From Deltaproteobacteria bacterium (GTDB taxonomy: Bacteria; UBA10199; DSSB01), in contig JACKPJ010000004.1 in assembly GCA_024233625.1 (NCBI GenBank), positions 1 through 64,000 of the forward strand: a stretch of DNA of 64,000 nt, in the 5' to 3' direction. This document shows positions 40,433 to 48,988 of the stretch, piece by piece. Made by a program: the position numbers and the translations under genes. Position 1 is the first letter of the stretch. Each line of letters begins with the position of its first letter. The notes beneath the pieces were generated by a model. That model did no database searches. It saw only the letters and a list, made by a program, of their open reading frames with translations, and had not been told where the DNA came from.

Positions 40433-41902
40433 TTAAATTTTTAAATTTTTCTCATATTCTAATAATTGTTTAAAAAAAGTTTTTTGAGCAGTTTTGATAA
40501 CCGTGGGAACAACCATCGGATCCATGACAGAGCCCTCTTTCATGGGGAGGTTTATATCGATGATTTGAACTTTTTTATGATGTTTAAGATACTTCATGTG
40601 ATCAGCAATCCGGGCATCACGAATCATATCCGTGTATTTTGCAAACAGGTGAAGCACCTTGGAAGTAGGCAATATACGAATTAACCAATGTTTAAATAAG
40701 CTATTTTCGCTAAAGTGGGGAAATAAATTGACACTAATGATCACGAGTTTTGTGCGCTTTTCTATTTTTTTGCGACGATCTTCTTTCCATTTTTGAAACA
40801 CAGAAAGTAACGGGATTTCTTCGACAGTTCCTCCATCTACATAGATATGCTCAGTTTTGCCACGCATAATTTTTTTGGGAATGAATAAAATTGGCACTGA
40901 TGAGGATGCAATCATAGCTTCCATAGCTTCTGTATGAAATATAGGTATTGAAGAATAAGGACGATTAATTTTTTCAGGAGTTAAGATTTCTAAACGTTGA
41001 GCTCGTATATTATAAGCTAATCCAAAAAAGGGAATTCTTTTTTGGCTGTTGATATCGATTGAAACATGTTTTTCGAAGGCTTTTCTCAGCACATCTTGGC
41101 AATCAGCAAAACCTTTAAGCATGTGATCTGAGTTGGGAACGAAGTGATCGATTAAAATATTTTTTATCACTTCAAGTTTGTTAGGGCTAAATCGGATTGA
41201 ATAACGGTCGTTATACAAATGGTAGCCTTCTTCCTCAATAAGTTGTGGAGCAACTCCCATCGAATAGGGGAGGCCTGCAATAGCTCCTCCTGAGCAGCCC
41301 CAAATTTCATCAATATGAGCTCTCAATTCAAGTATATCAAAGAATTTCATAATTGTGGGATGGGCATAGAGGCGAATTCCTCCTGAACCCAAGGAAAGAA
41401 TGACTCGTGCGTCAGGGTCTTTAATGAGAGATGTGAGTTTGGGAAACATCGTACGAATATTCTGAGTTTTAATCCATTTTTTAGGAAATTTCCAAAGGTA
41501 GGATCTTAATCCAGAAGGTTGATCAAAGTAAAAATATTCAGAAGATGGTAGATAACTTCGATTGATATGACGGCCTTCAAAAAAAAGTTGAGCATTTTTT
41601 CGTTTACCCAGTTTACTTATGGCATAACAAAGTGCCTCATTGATAGCAGATTCAGTGGGCATTTCATAAAACATGGCATGGGGAGGGTAGATTAAAGTGA
41701 TCGGAAACTCTTGTTCGCTCCAGCTACTAATGATATTAAATTTTATCCGATGCTTTTTTAAATTAGAAAGCGAACACTCAGAAACATAAAACTCATTTTT
41801 GCCACTTTTATTTTGAGAAGTGTGCAAGAGAATAGATTGTGAGTGTATTCGAGCTCTTTCTAATGCTTTTGTTCCTAAATGTATTAAATTGATTTCTCTC
41901 AT
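40433..41902 (-). CDS. Patatin-like phospholipase
   Basis: A lipid acyl hydrolase with the Ser-Asp dyad of patatins. The oxyanion motif LSLGSGGIR is near residues 170-177, the nucleophile in GCSGG has Ser204, and the Asp is Asp356 in VDGGTVEE. The domain is bounded by MASSS-type VPILFIPKK. An N-terminal 150 residues of unknown fold and a C-terminal helical region make it 489 residues, longer than bare patatins. No signal peptide, so it probably acts inside the cell or after translocation. A long AT-rich gap (41903-42191) separates it from tRNA-Lys. Confidence 0.85.
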   Translation of the reverse strand: MREINLIHLGTKALERARIHSQSILLHTSQNKSGKNEFYVSECSLSNLKKHRIKFNIISSWSEQEFPITLIYPPHAMFYEMPTESAINEALCYAISKLGKRKNAQLFFEGRHINRSYLPSSEYFYFDQPSGLRSYLWKFPKKWIKTQNIRTMFPKLTSLIKDPDARVILSLGSGGIRLYAHPTIMKFFDILELRAHIDEIWGCSGGAIAGLPYSMGVAPQLIEEEGYHLYNDRYSIRFSPNKLEVIKNILIDHFVPNSDHMLKGFADCQDVLRKAFEKHVSIDINSQKRIPFFGLAYNIRAQRLEILTPEKINRPYSSIPIFHTEAMEAMIASSSVPILFIPKKIMRGKTEHIYVDGGTVEEIPLLSVFQKWKEDRRKKIEKRTKLVIISVNLFPHFSENSLFKHWLIRILPTSKVLHLFAKYTDMIRDARIADHMKYLKHHKKVQIIDINLPMKEGSVMDPMVVPTVIKTAQKTFFKQLLEYEKNLKI

Positions 41903-42153
41903 TAAACATAATGATAAAGTTTTTTTGGAAAACAGTGAATTTTTTTTTAGAAAATTCTAATTTCTTTCTAATAGTATCAAATTAATTTTATTGTGTGTTT
42001 TTCCTGCATGAGTGGGATAGTTATGTGTGTAAACCTAATCAATGTGAATATGAAGTTGATGTTGAGCTAGAAAATGTCCTGGGAAGAATTTACTAATGTG
42101 TTATAAAAAATAGAAACAGAAAAAATCAATAGAAGCTTATGTTATTGAGTTCT

Positions 42154-42182
42154 TGATATAGAAAGATAAATCTTATATAAAA
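42154..42182 (+). promoter_or_regulatory. Promoter of tRNA-Lys
   Basis: TTGATA (42154-42159), 17-base spacer, TATAAA (42177-42182), with the tRNA starting 10 bases downstream. Spacing and distance are near ideal for a sigma70 promoter driving a single tRNA. Confidence 0.75.
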
Positions 42183-42191
42183 TATTGCATA

Positions 42192-42264
<73 letters not shown>

Positions 42265-42315
42265 TTTTATTTTTTATAGACTTGTTTTTATCTATATCAA
42301 ATGTCTAATGGTATT

Positions 42316-43632
42316 CTAAATATCAGACTGCAAAAAATTGAATTGAAGCTTAGGTTGAAGTTGGAAATGCTTATATGAGCTGAGTTCGGATTGCTGGTTT
42401 ATTTTCTGTTCAGCAATAGCTAAAATTGCATCATAGATATGTTGTGGGTTTTCCTTCATTTGTTTTTGAGCTAAATAAATGGTATCAATAATTGCATGAC
42501 GAATAGCTTTGAAGGCAGCTTCAGCCCACTTTTTTCCTTTTAAGGAAGTTTTTACCGCTTCAACAAAAAGTACGGCATTTCCACAGTTGCTAACCCATTC
42601 TGGTGGCATATTAAAGTTTAGTTTTTTCATGTGATCGAAAGATTTTTGGTCAGGAAAGGCATTATTAGCGCCGCTGACAATTAATGGGCGTTCTTGAGTT
42701 TTGCTAAGTTGAGAGAAGGTGAAATTTGCTAAAACCTCAAGCACACTTTGACTTAAAACATAGCGATTGGCGCAGGGAGTGAAGACATCTGCTTGAATAC
42801 CCTGTAAGAATTGACATAAATAAGCATCATTATCTTGGTCTTTTCTTGCTTGATACTGGTATTTTTCTTTTAGTTCAGAACTAAGTATATCTTCCAGACT
42901 TGAACTTCCTCTTAAATTTTTGTTTTCTTTTTCTCTTAATATTTCTGCAACGTCGATAGTTTTTTTATGACTAATCCAACCGGTGTGATCGCAAATCGCA
43001 ACAATATCTCCTCTGTTGTATTTTTGCATGTAGTAGGCCATAGATGAACCAACAGCTCCAAAACCTTGGATAGCAATACGCGGATGCCGGGGAGCAAAAA
43101 AATGAACGCATTCAGCTACAGAGAATCCGGTTGCACATCCATAGATTTGAAAAAACTCATTTGCAGGTTCTGCTATCAATTGATTGATGTTTTCAATGTG
43201 GGGAGTGATGTGAAGAGTTCTTTTTAAAGCTTTTGCAAGAGAGATAAAAGAAGAGGGGAGTTGTAATTTTTCTTTGACTATTTTTAAGATTGTATGATTA
43301 TCCGTATTGAGATCAGCTCCCGTATACCAATAATCCTCAATATATTCCTTTTGGTCATATAAAAATCTTTCCAGTACTCCCTGAGCTTGGGGATCTCTCG
43401 CATCAAAACAAATTCCTGCTTTTGCTCCTCCTAGTTGAGGTTGAGTTAAAGTATTTTTGAATGACATAGTATGTGCAAGGTCTTGTACTTCGTGAAGTGT
43501 TGCTTGAGGATGCATGAATACACCACCGCCACTCACTCCATTAATCAATCGATCGATGACAAGCCAAGCTTTTGCGCCAGTTCCTTTTGGATCTTCCCAG
43601 TGAACAATACACATGGGTTTACTTGCGTTCAT
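42316..43632 (-). CDS. Glu/Leu/Phe/Val dehydrogenase family protein
   Basis: Oxidative deaminase of amino acids using NAD(P). The catalytic motif PQLGGAKAGICFDAR (Lys in GGAKAG) is about residues 62-76, within MSFKNTLTQ. A Rossmann domain follows with IAIQGFGAVGSSMAYYMQ. The 438-residue length matches glutamate dehydrogenase, but the motif context is less typical than in hexameric GDH, so leucine- or other branched-chain specificity is possible. The ATG at 43632 follows GGGTAAG, a weak ribosome-binding site. The + gap beyond (43633-43863) is extremely AT-rich and holds the upstream region of the peroxidase gene. Confidence 0.86.
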   Translation of the reverse strand: MNASKPMCIVHWEDPKGTGAKAWLVIDRLINGVSGGGVFMHPQATLHEVQDLAHTMSFKNTLTQPQLGGAKAGICFDARDPQAQGVLERFLYDQKEYIEDYWYTGADLNTDNHTILKIVKEKLQLPSSFISLAKALKRTLHITPHIENINQLIAEPANEFFQIYGCATGFSVAECVHFFAPRHPRIAIQGFGAVGSSMAYYMQKYNRGDIVAICDHTGWISHKKTIDVAEILREKENKNLRGSSSLEDILSSELKEKYQYQARKDQDNDAYLCQFLQGIQADVFTPCANRYVLSQSVLEVLANFTFSQLSKTQERPLIVSGANNAFPDQKSFDHMKKLNFNMPPEWVSNCGNAVLFVEAVKTSLKGKKWAEAAFKAIRHAIIDTIYLAQKQMKENPQHIYDAILAIAEQKINQQSELSSYKHFQLQPKLQFNFLQSDI

Positions 43633-43863
43633 TATTTTCTTACCCGACCTTCGAAATATTTATTTAAGGAGAATCTTTTTTAGTATTTAATATAAAAAAA
43701 ATATCAATAACAATTATACTAACTTTATAAAAATATTTTAAGATTTATCATTGAATTTTACAAGGTGCTTTGAATGATTAAGTAATAAAAAAAGATTTCA
43801 AATTAAAATTTTTATACATATATTTTTTTTTTAATTTTTTTAATCTAATCTGGAGGATAAATA

Positions 43864-44349
43864 ATGTCACAGTCTAAAAAAAGTGAAATATTCACTGGTG
43901 ATATGGTCGATATTAATGGTCAAAAAGTGAGCTTAGACCAATTTAAAGGCAAAACCTTATTAGTTGTCAACACAGCTAGCAAATGTGGTTTTACTCCACA
44001 ATACAAAGATTTAGAAAATATATATCAAAACTATCAAGATAACGGACTTATCGTGTTAGGTTTTCCTTCGAATGACTTTGGTGCTCAAGAGCCTGGAACC
44101 GAAGGAGAAGTAAAAAATTTTTGTGAAAAAAATTATGGGGTGACTTTCCCTCTCTTTGCTAAATCCAGTGTTAAACGGGGTGGAGATAATGTCCTTTTCC
44201 AAAAATTAATTAAAATAACCGGACAAGAGCCTGGTTGGAATTTTAGCAAATACTTAATAGAAGAAGATGGGAAAAAGGTCACTTACTTTAAAAGTGCAGA
44301 TCTAGACGGGTTGAATGCTCGCTTAAGTCAGCTCTTTGATGAAGAATAG
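43864..44349 (+). CDS. Glutathione peroxidase family protein (Cys type)
   Basis: A thiol peroxidase reducing hydrogen and lipid peroxides. The peroxidatic residue is Cys41 in NTASKCGFTPQY, a cysteine in the selenocysteine position, so no SECIS is needed. The family's Gln block GFPSNDFGAQEPG and Trp block GWNFSKYLI are present; many bacterial members are thioredoxin-dependent. The 161-residue length is standard. An excellent GGAGG precedes the ATG. It begins 43 bases before the small monooxygenase-type protein gene. Confidence 0.94.
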   Translation: MSQSKKSEIFTGDMVDINGQKVSLDQFKGKTLLVVNTASKCGFTPQYKDLENIYQNYQDNGLIVLGFPSNDFGAQEPGTEGEVKNFCEKNYGVTFPLFAKSSVKRGGDNVLFQKLIKITGQEPGWNFSKYLIEEDGKKVTYFKSADLDGLNARLSQLFDEE

Positions 44350-44433
44350 TATGAATCGCTATTCTTTTAGTGATAGGGAAAGACATCATTTTTGACTATT
44401 TATTCAGGACCATTAAATAATGAAAGGTTAAAT

Positions 44434-44736
44434 ATGTTTATTGCGATGAACCGTTTTAAAATTGCTCTTGGGGCAGAATCTCAATTTATTGAAATTTGGA
44501 AAAATCGAGAGACCTATTTAGATGAAGTTCCTGGTTTTATGGAATTTCATTTACTTCAAGGTCCTAGTGACGCGAGTAGTACGCTTTTTATTTCACATTC
44601 TCAGTGGAATTCTCGAGAAGCTTTTGAAGCTTGGACACAATCAGAAGCTTTTCAAAAAGCTCATTCAGGAGCAAAATCCGCTAAAGAAATTTACTTGGGA
44701 CCTCCTCAGTTTGAAGGTTGTGAGGTTGTGTTATAG
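44434..44736 (+). CDS. Antibiotic biosynthesis monooxygenase-type protein (HmoA-like)
   Basis: A ferredoxin-like alpha-beta barrel protein of about 100 residues. MFIAMNRFKIALGAESQFIEIWKNRETYLDEVPGFMEFHLLQG and the closing SREAFEAWTQSEAFQKAHSG match the ABM family branch of heme-degrading HmoA/IsdG-like proteins. The start at 44434 follows AAAGG six bases upstream and gives the family N-terminus; a TTG at 44392 would add 14 unlikely residues. No haem uptake gene is close. It follows the peroxidase, suggesting an oxidative-stress unit, which a strong terminator ends. Confidence 0.83.
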   Translation: MFIAMNRFKIALGAESQFIEIWKNRETYLDEVPGFMEFHLLQGPSDASSTLFISHSQWNSREAFEAWTQSEAFQKAHSGAKSAKEIYLGPPQFEGCEVVL

Positions 44737-44765
44737 TTTTTGGGTATAATGAGATTGTCACTAAC

Positions 44766-44808
44766 AGGCTAAGATATTTAGATATATTTGAATATCTTAG
44801 CCTTTTTA
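44766..44808 (+). terminator. Strong intrinsic terminator
   Basis: AGGCTAAGATATT and AATATCTTAGCCT make a perfect 13-base stem around a 12-base loop, followed by TTTTATTTT. It lies 30 bases past the HmoA-like gene and before the antiporter gene. Confidence 0.92.
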
Positions 44809-44875
44809 TTTTGAGTCTATATAGTATAATATTTTTGTTAATTATTTTTTAATTTTCCCTAATATTGAGTTTTTA

Positions 44876-46672
44876 ATGCACGATCATTTAGTGAATTTAT
44901 TGATTTTTTTATCGGCTGCCGTTGTGGCAGTTTCCTTGTTTCGCTATCTCAAAATAGGGGCTGTGTTGGCTTATCTCTTTGCAGGAATCTTAATTGGTCC
45001 TGAAGTCTTGATGCTTATTAAGAATCCTGAAACAATTCTGAATTTTTCAGAATTGGGAGTTGTCTTTTTACTTTTTTTAATTGGTTTGCAACTCAAGCCG
45101 GGCCGTATATGGCAAATGCGCATGTCTATTTTTGGTATGGGTTTGATGCAGGTTCTCGTAACGGGTGTTCTGCTTTCGGTCATTACTTTTTATGTCTTTT
45201 CGATGAGTAAAAGTGCGAGTTTTATTATTGGTTTCGGAATAGCGCTTTCCTCAACACCTTTTGGTTTACAGATTTTGCAAGAAAGAAGACAGCTACAAAC
45301 GACTCATGGACAGGGAACTTTTGCTATTTTGCTCTTTCAAGATTTAGCATTTGTTCCACTACTTGCTATTCTGCCTATATTAGGTAATGGAGGTTTCGCT
45401 TCCATGCCTACGTGGATTGAACTTGTCAAAGTGATTGTCATTTTAACTTTGTTTGTTCTTGTTGGTTTGTATTTTATTCATCATTTTTTCTACATTATCG
45501 CAGAATCACGCGTCCAAGAGGTCTTTACTGCTTCCGCTTTACTCATTGTAATTGGTTCTGCTTTGCTCATGGAATATTTAGGTTTTTCGATGGGAATAGG
45601 GGCTTTTTTTGCAGGAATTTTGCTTGCAAACTCCGAATATCGTCATGAACTGGAAGTCAATTTAAAACCCTTTAATGGTTTGTTGATGGGCTTATTTTTT
45701 ATGGCCATTGGTATGTCACTAAACCTTAAAATTTTATTGGCGGTTCCTCAAATTGTCTTTTTGATTGTATTGAGTTTTATGTTCATTAAGGCTGCTGTAG
45801 TTTTTATTTTAGCTCGCTTCTTTAAATACCCTCATGAAGCAGCGAGAAACATGGCTTTTACACTTTCTCAAGGAGGGGAGTTTGCTTTTTTGCTTTTCCA
45901 TAATGCTTTGAGCTTAAATGTATTCAGTGATTATCAAACTGCAATTTTAAATGCTTCAGTGACTTTGAGCATGGTGATGACTCCCCTTCTCTTTAACTTA
46001 AATCAAAAATACTTTCGTACTTATCGGGAAGTTAGCGAAAAGCCTATTGAAGAAATTCCTTTAGATGATGTCCAAGTGATTATTGCGGGGTATGGTCGTT
46101 TTGGTCAAATTATTTCACGACTTTTGCGAGCAGAAAATATTTCTTTTACTATTTTGGAACATTCTGCAGCTCAGGTAGATACTGCAAGAAAATTTGGGAC
46201 AAAGATATATTATGGGGATGCATCCAAAAAGGATATTGTTGAAGTCGCTGGAGCAAAAGAAGCAAAGATATTTGTTTTAGCTATAGATGATTATAAAAAT
46301 TCAGTAAAAACAGCCAAAATGTTACGACAACATTTTCCTCACCTTCGAATTGTGGCTCGGGCGAGAAATCGTCGACATGCGATGGAATTGATGGCTTTAG
46401 GTATCGAGAAAATTCATCGTGAAACATATTTGACCAGTCTAGAAGTATCTAAGGAAGTTTTATTAGATTTAGGCATAGAAAAAAGTGAAGTGGAAAGTCT
46501 TTTAAAAAGATTTCAAAAATATGATGAAAAGATATTAAAGAGACAAACTAGTTTTAAGGATGATCAAAAAAAGTATGTCACTTTTACTTCTCGCGCCAAT
46601 CGGGATTTAGAAGACATTTTACAAGCTGATCAAAATTTTGATATAGAAGATTTAGAAGATACTGAGCTTTAA
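44876..46672 (+). CDS. KefB/KefC-type cation:proton antiporter with TrkA-N domain
   Basis: A CPA2-family membrane transporter of 598 residues. About 12 helices occupy residues 1-390 with FSELGVVFLLFLIGLQL, GFGIALSSTPFGLQILQERR and a GGEFAFLLFHNAL motif near helix 12. Then comes an RCK/TrkA-N Rossmann domain (VQVIIAGYGRFGQIISRLL, YYGDASKKDI), which gates the transporter by binding nucleotide or glutathione adducts in Kef proteins. A short acidic tail ends it. The start ATG lacks a ribosome-binding site, so the first codon is only the most upstream good candidate. The neighbouring peroxidase and stress genes fit a redox-stress role, but this is inference. Confidence 0.92.
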   Translation: MHDHLVNLLIFLSAAVVAVSLFRYLKIGAVLAYLFAGILIGPEVLMLIKNPETILNFSELGVVFLLFLIGLQLKPGRIWQMRMSIFGMGLMQVLVTGVLLSVITFYVFSMSKSASFIIGFGIALSSTPFGLQILQERRQLQTTHGQGTFAILLFQDLAFVPLLAILPILGNGGFASMPTWIELVKVIVILTLFVLVGLYFIHHFFYIIAESRVQEVFTASALLIVIGSALLMEYLGFSMGIGAFFAGILLANSEYRHELEVNLKPFNGLLMGLFFMAIGMSLNLKILLAVPQIVFLIVLSFMFIKAAVVFILARFFKYPHEAARNMAFTLSQGGEFAFLLFHNALSLNVFSDYQTAILNASVTLSMVMTPLLFNLNQKYFRTYREVSEKPIEEIPLDDVQVIIAGYGRFGQIISRLLRAENISFTILEHSAAQVDTARKFGTKIYYGDASKKDIVEVAGAKEAKIFVLAIDDYKNSVKTAKMLRQHFPHLRIVARARNRRHAMELMALGIEKIHRETYLTSLEVSKEVLLDLGIEKSEVESLLKRFQKYDEKILKRQTSFKDDQKKYVTFTSRANRDLEDILQADQNFDIEDLEDTEL

Positions 46673-46749
46673 AAAACATGTTTTTAGAAATTTGCAAAAT
46701 ATCCAACAGGTTCAACGTCGCTGGAAAAGTTTTTTATAACTTTATGAAA

Positions 46750-47499
46750 TTATCTCGGAAAGACGCCGATGCCGACAGGAACTTTGATAAAGCTGGGGAT
46801 CTCTAATTGAAAGTCTCCGCTTTTGATGGAGAATTGAGTGGAACTTCCTCCGTCAAGATTGAGAGCATTTTTTAAAGCTAATCCTCCTGACTTTTTTGAA
46901 AGAGATAAATAACGAGCAAAGTCACGAATGTCGAGGTGGCCTTTGCTGGCGATAATGACAATCTTTCCTTGATCGTCGATACCAATCGCCGATTTTGCTG
47001 AGATATGACTTTTAAGCTTGGGAACTTTTCCTGCAACGACCAATCTGGGGCCTGCTTGAATAGCAAAATCATATTTTTTTAATTCTTTGGGATCGGGTTT
47101 TAAGACGATTCTTGCATTTTTTCCTGCAATCAAAAAGCTGGCCCACCAGGAGCTTGGATGAAGCGGATTCTTGATTTTTTTCTGATCAATAATTAGCCCG
47201 AGAGCTTTACGGTTTTCATCAAAAAAGTTTGCATTGATAACAGCTAAGGCATGACTGGCTTGTAGCATTTCTTGGCTACTTAGAGAGAGCTTTTTGAAGT
47301 CTTTTGCTTGAATAGTTCGAAGTTGATAGTCTTCTAAAGAAAAGCGTACATAATGTAATTCTGCAGTCTGATCCTTTAGTTTGAGTACTCCGTACTCTAA
47401 ATTCTTCGCAATTTTTTCTGAGCTGACATTTTGATTTCCGCGAAAAAATACGAAGCCAATTAAAAAAATGACTGCAAAAAGAAGTAAGCGTTTTTTCAT
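46750..47499 (-). CDS. Phosphodiester glycosidase family protein (NAGPA domain), exported
   Basis: A 249-residue protein with a short N-terminal hydrophobic anchor (RLLLFAVIFLIGFVFF). The NAGPA-type domain (PF09992) shows ALAVINANFFDENRKALGL, FAIQAGPRLVVAGK, and the strongly conserved ALNLDGGSSTQF at the end. The family includes the human uncovering enzyme and bacterial spore or surface glycan proteins. The actual substrate is not known. It starts 16 bases before the universal stress protein gene stop on the same strand, so the two may be co-transcribed. Confidence 0.85.
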   Translation of the reverse strand: MKKRLLLFAVIFLIGFVFFRGNQNVSSEKIAKNLEYGVLKLKDQTAELHYVRFSLEDYQLRTIQAKDFKKLSLSSQEMLQASHALAVINANFFDENRKALGLIIDQKKIKNPLHPSSWWASFLIAGKNARIVLKPDPKELKKYDFAIQAGPRLVVAGKVPKLKSHISAKSAIGIDDQGKIVIIASKGHLDIRDFARYLSLSKKSGGLALKNALNLDGGSSTQFSIKSGDFQLEIPSFIKVPVGIGVFPR

Positions 47500-47514
47500 A
47501 ATGATATCTGAAAA

Positions 47515-48351
47515 TTACCGGTCAACAAGGACGTGAAAAGCGCCACTCCAAAGAGTGTACTGTGTCGTCGATCCCAGAATAAAGTCAATAATACCACGAT
47601 GTCCTCGTGCTCCCATGATTACCAGGTCATGTTTGTGAGTTTTTGCATATTGCGCAACTTTTTCGTGAGGGTTTCCTTTTTCGTATTCATACTTCACAAT
47701 TACTGGGTGATTATCCAAGCTAGTTTTGGCTTCATTGAGGATTTCTTGGGCATGAGAGGGATCACTACTTACATTTAAAACAGTTAATGGCCATTTTAGC
47801 TCAGAGCAGAGTCCAATTGCAGTCTTAAGGGCTTTTTTGGAAGGGTGGGAGCCGTCATATGCAATCATTGGATTCTTGATAGGACTAAACTCGTGAGTCA
47901 TGACTAGTACAGGAGCTTTGGTATGTCGTACCACTCGGTCTGCCGTCGAACCGAGCAATTCGTGGTCAAATTGATAATTTAGCCCACGTCTCCCAATGAT
48001 GCTGAGGTCATGAAGCTCAGCCTGATCGCAGATGATTTTATAAATGGTTCCTCGCTGGGTAATGCCTTGACAAGCAATGTCATTTTCTTGGCAGGTATTT
48101 TCGAAACCACTTAATATATTTTTGGCTTTTTCTTCTAAAACTTTTCGAGTCTCTTGGAGAAAATTCAGTTGTGGAATAAAAGCAAGCGCACCTGATATGT
48201 CGTACATCAGGGGGCCTTCGAGCATCGTTTCATCTTGTACGGTTAAACCGTGTAATTTAGCCTTGAGTTGACTAGCAAGACTAATGCCCATTTCAATAAT
48301 TTGCGTATCCATTGGGCTTCCGTCTAAACTGACTAAAATATTTTTATACAT
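47515..48351 (-). CDS. Universal stress protein, tandem two-domain
   Basis: A 278-residue fusion of two UspA domains. Domain one starts NILVSLDGSPMDTQIIEMG and ends GRRGLNYQFDHELLGSTADRVVRHTKAPVLVM, which carries the ATP-binding G-x2-G-x9-G(S/T) pattern. Domain two starts PMIAYDGSHPSKKALKTAIG and ends MGARGHRGIIDFILGSTTQYTLWSGAFHVLV, also with that pattern. Such proteins bind ATP and are induced in growth arrest. It precedes the phosphodiester glycosidase gene by 15 bases. Confidence 0.92.
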   Translation of the reverse strand: MYKNILVSLDGSPMDTQIIEMGISLASQLKAKLHGLTVQDETMLEGPLMYDISGALAFIPQLNFLQETRKVLEEKAKNILSGFENTCQENDIACQGITQRGTIYKIICDQAELHDLSIIGRRGLNYQFDHELLGSTADRVVRHTKAPVLVMTHEFSPIKNPMIAYDGSHPSKKALKTAIGLCSELKWPLTVLNVSSDPSHAQEILNEAKTSLDNHPVIVKYEYEKGNPHEKVAQYAKTHKHDLVIMGARGHRGIIDFILGSTTQYTLWSGAFHVLVDR

Positions 48352-48526
48352 TTTCTTGGTCCTTTTAACTTTTATAAAACTAAAACTCTCTTATTAAAAG
48401 CATAGACTATTATGATTATTTCTCAAAGCAAGTATTTTGAGAGTGTTGAAAAAGTAAGCTTTTGGCAAGTCTTTAATTTGTAATCTAAAAAACAAGAGTG
48501 ATAAAATTAAAAGTGTTACATTGACC

Positions 48527-48554
48527 TTGTCATCTTATCTAATTGAAATATAAT
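48527..48554 (+). promoter_or_regulatory. Sigma70-like promoter of a small hypothetical gene
   Basis: TTGTCA (48527-48532), 16-base spacer, TATAAT (48549-48554), a perfect -10 box. The predicted start near 48561 gives a leader of about 80 bases before the ATG at 48642. This supports the small gene being real. Confidence 0.6.
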
Positions 48555-48641
48555 ATTTTTAATTTTTAAAATAAGTATTTTTAGTATTGAGGATATAAAG
48601 CGCCCTTGATAAATGATAAATACTTAGGATAGGCTATTATT

Positions 48642-48938
48642 ATGAAGTGGTTGAAGAGAAGAAAAACAAAAAGATCTGATTTAAGTCAAGAGACTTCTCT
48701 CAAAGGTCAGAACTTAGAATCACTTAAACCTCCCGAGGCTCCACAAGAGATCTCAAATGAAAAATATCAATTATTCATCAATGGCCGTGACCACGAAAAT
48801 AGAGGTCTAGATCTTGCCTGCAATCCGTATAATGGAACCGTTTTAGGCGACGTTGTTTTGGTTTCTCAATCCCTTTTAGAAGAAGAAGCCCACGAGGAAG
48901 ATCATACTGTTGCGCTTTTTCACCGTACAAAACAGTAA
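48642..48938 (+). CDS. Small soluble hypothetical protein
   Basis: A 98-residue product with a basic start (MKWLKRRKTKRSDLS), a middle ordered core (EKYQLFINGRDHENRGLDLACNP) and an acidic end (EEEAHEEDHTVALF). No signal, no membrane helix and no known family. Support for a real gene is the perfect TATAAT promoter upstream and a continuous frame with a sensible codon pattern; against it is the weak ribosome-binding site (TAGG at 10 bases) and the small size. It converges with the adaptor lipoprotein gene on the other side. Confidence 0.6.
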   Translation: MKWLKRRKTKRSDLSQETSLKGQNLESLKPPEAPQEISNEKYQLFINGRDHENRGLDLACNPYNGTVLGDVVLVSQSLLEEEAHEEDHTVALFHRTKQ

Positions 48939-48988
48939 GTTCAGGATGTTTTTTTTAAATATATTAATAAAGTACGATTTTTGCGTAA

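Noticed and set aside
42000..42060. Short frames of 15-20 codons before tRNA-Lys
   Set aside because: They have no ribosome-binding site and no coding character. The stretch 41903-42153 has nothing else recognisable.
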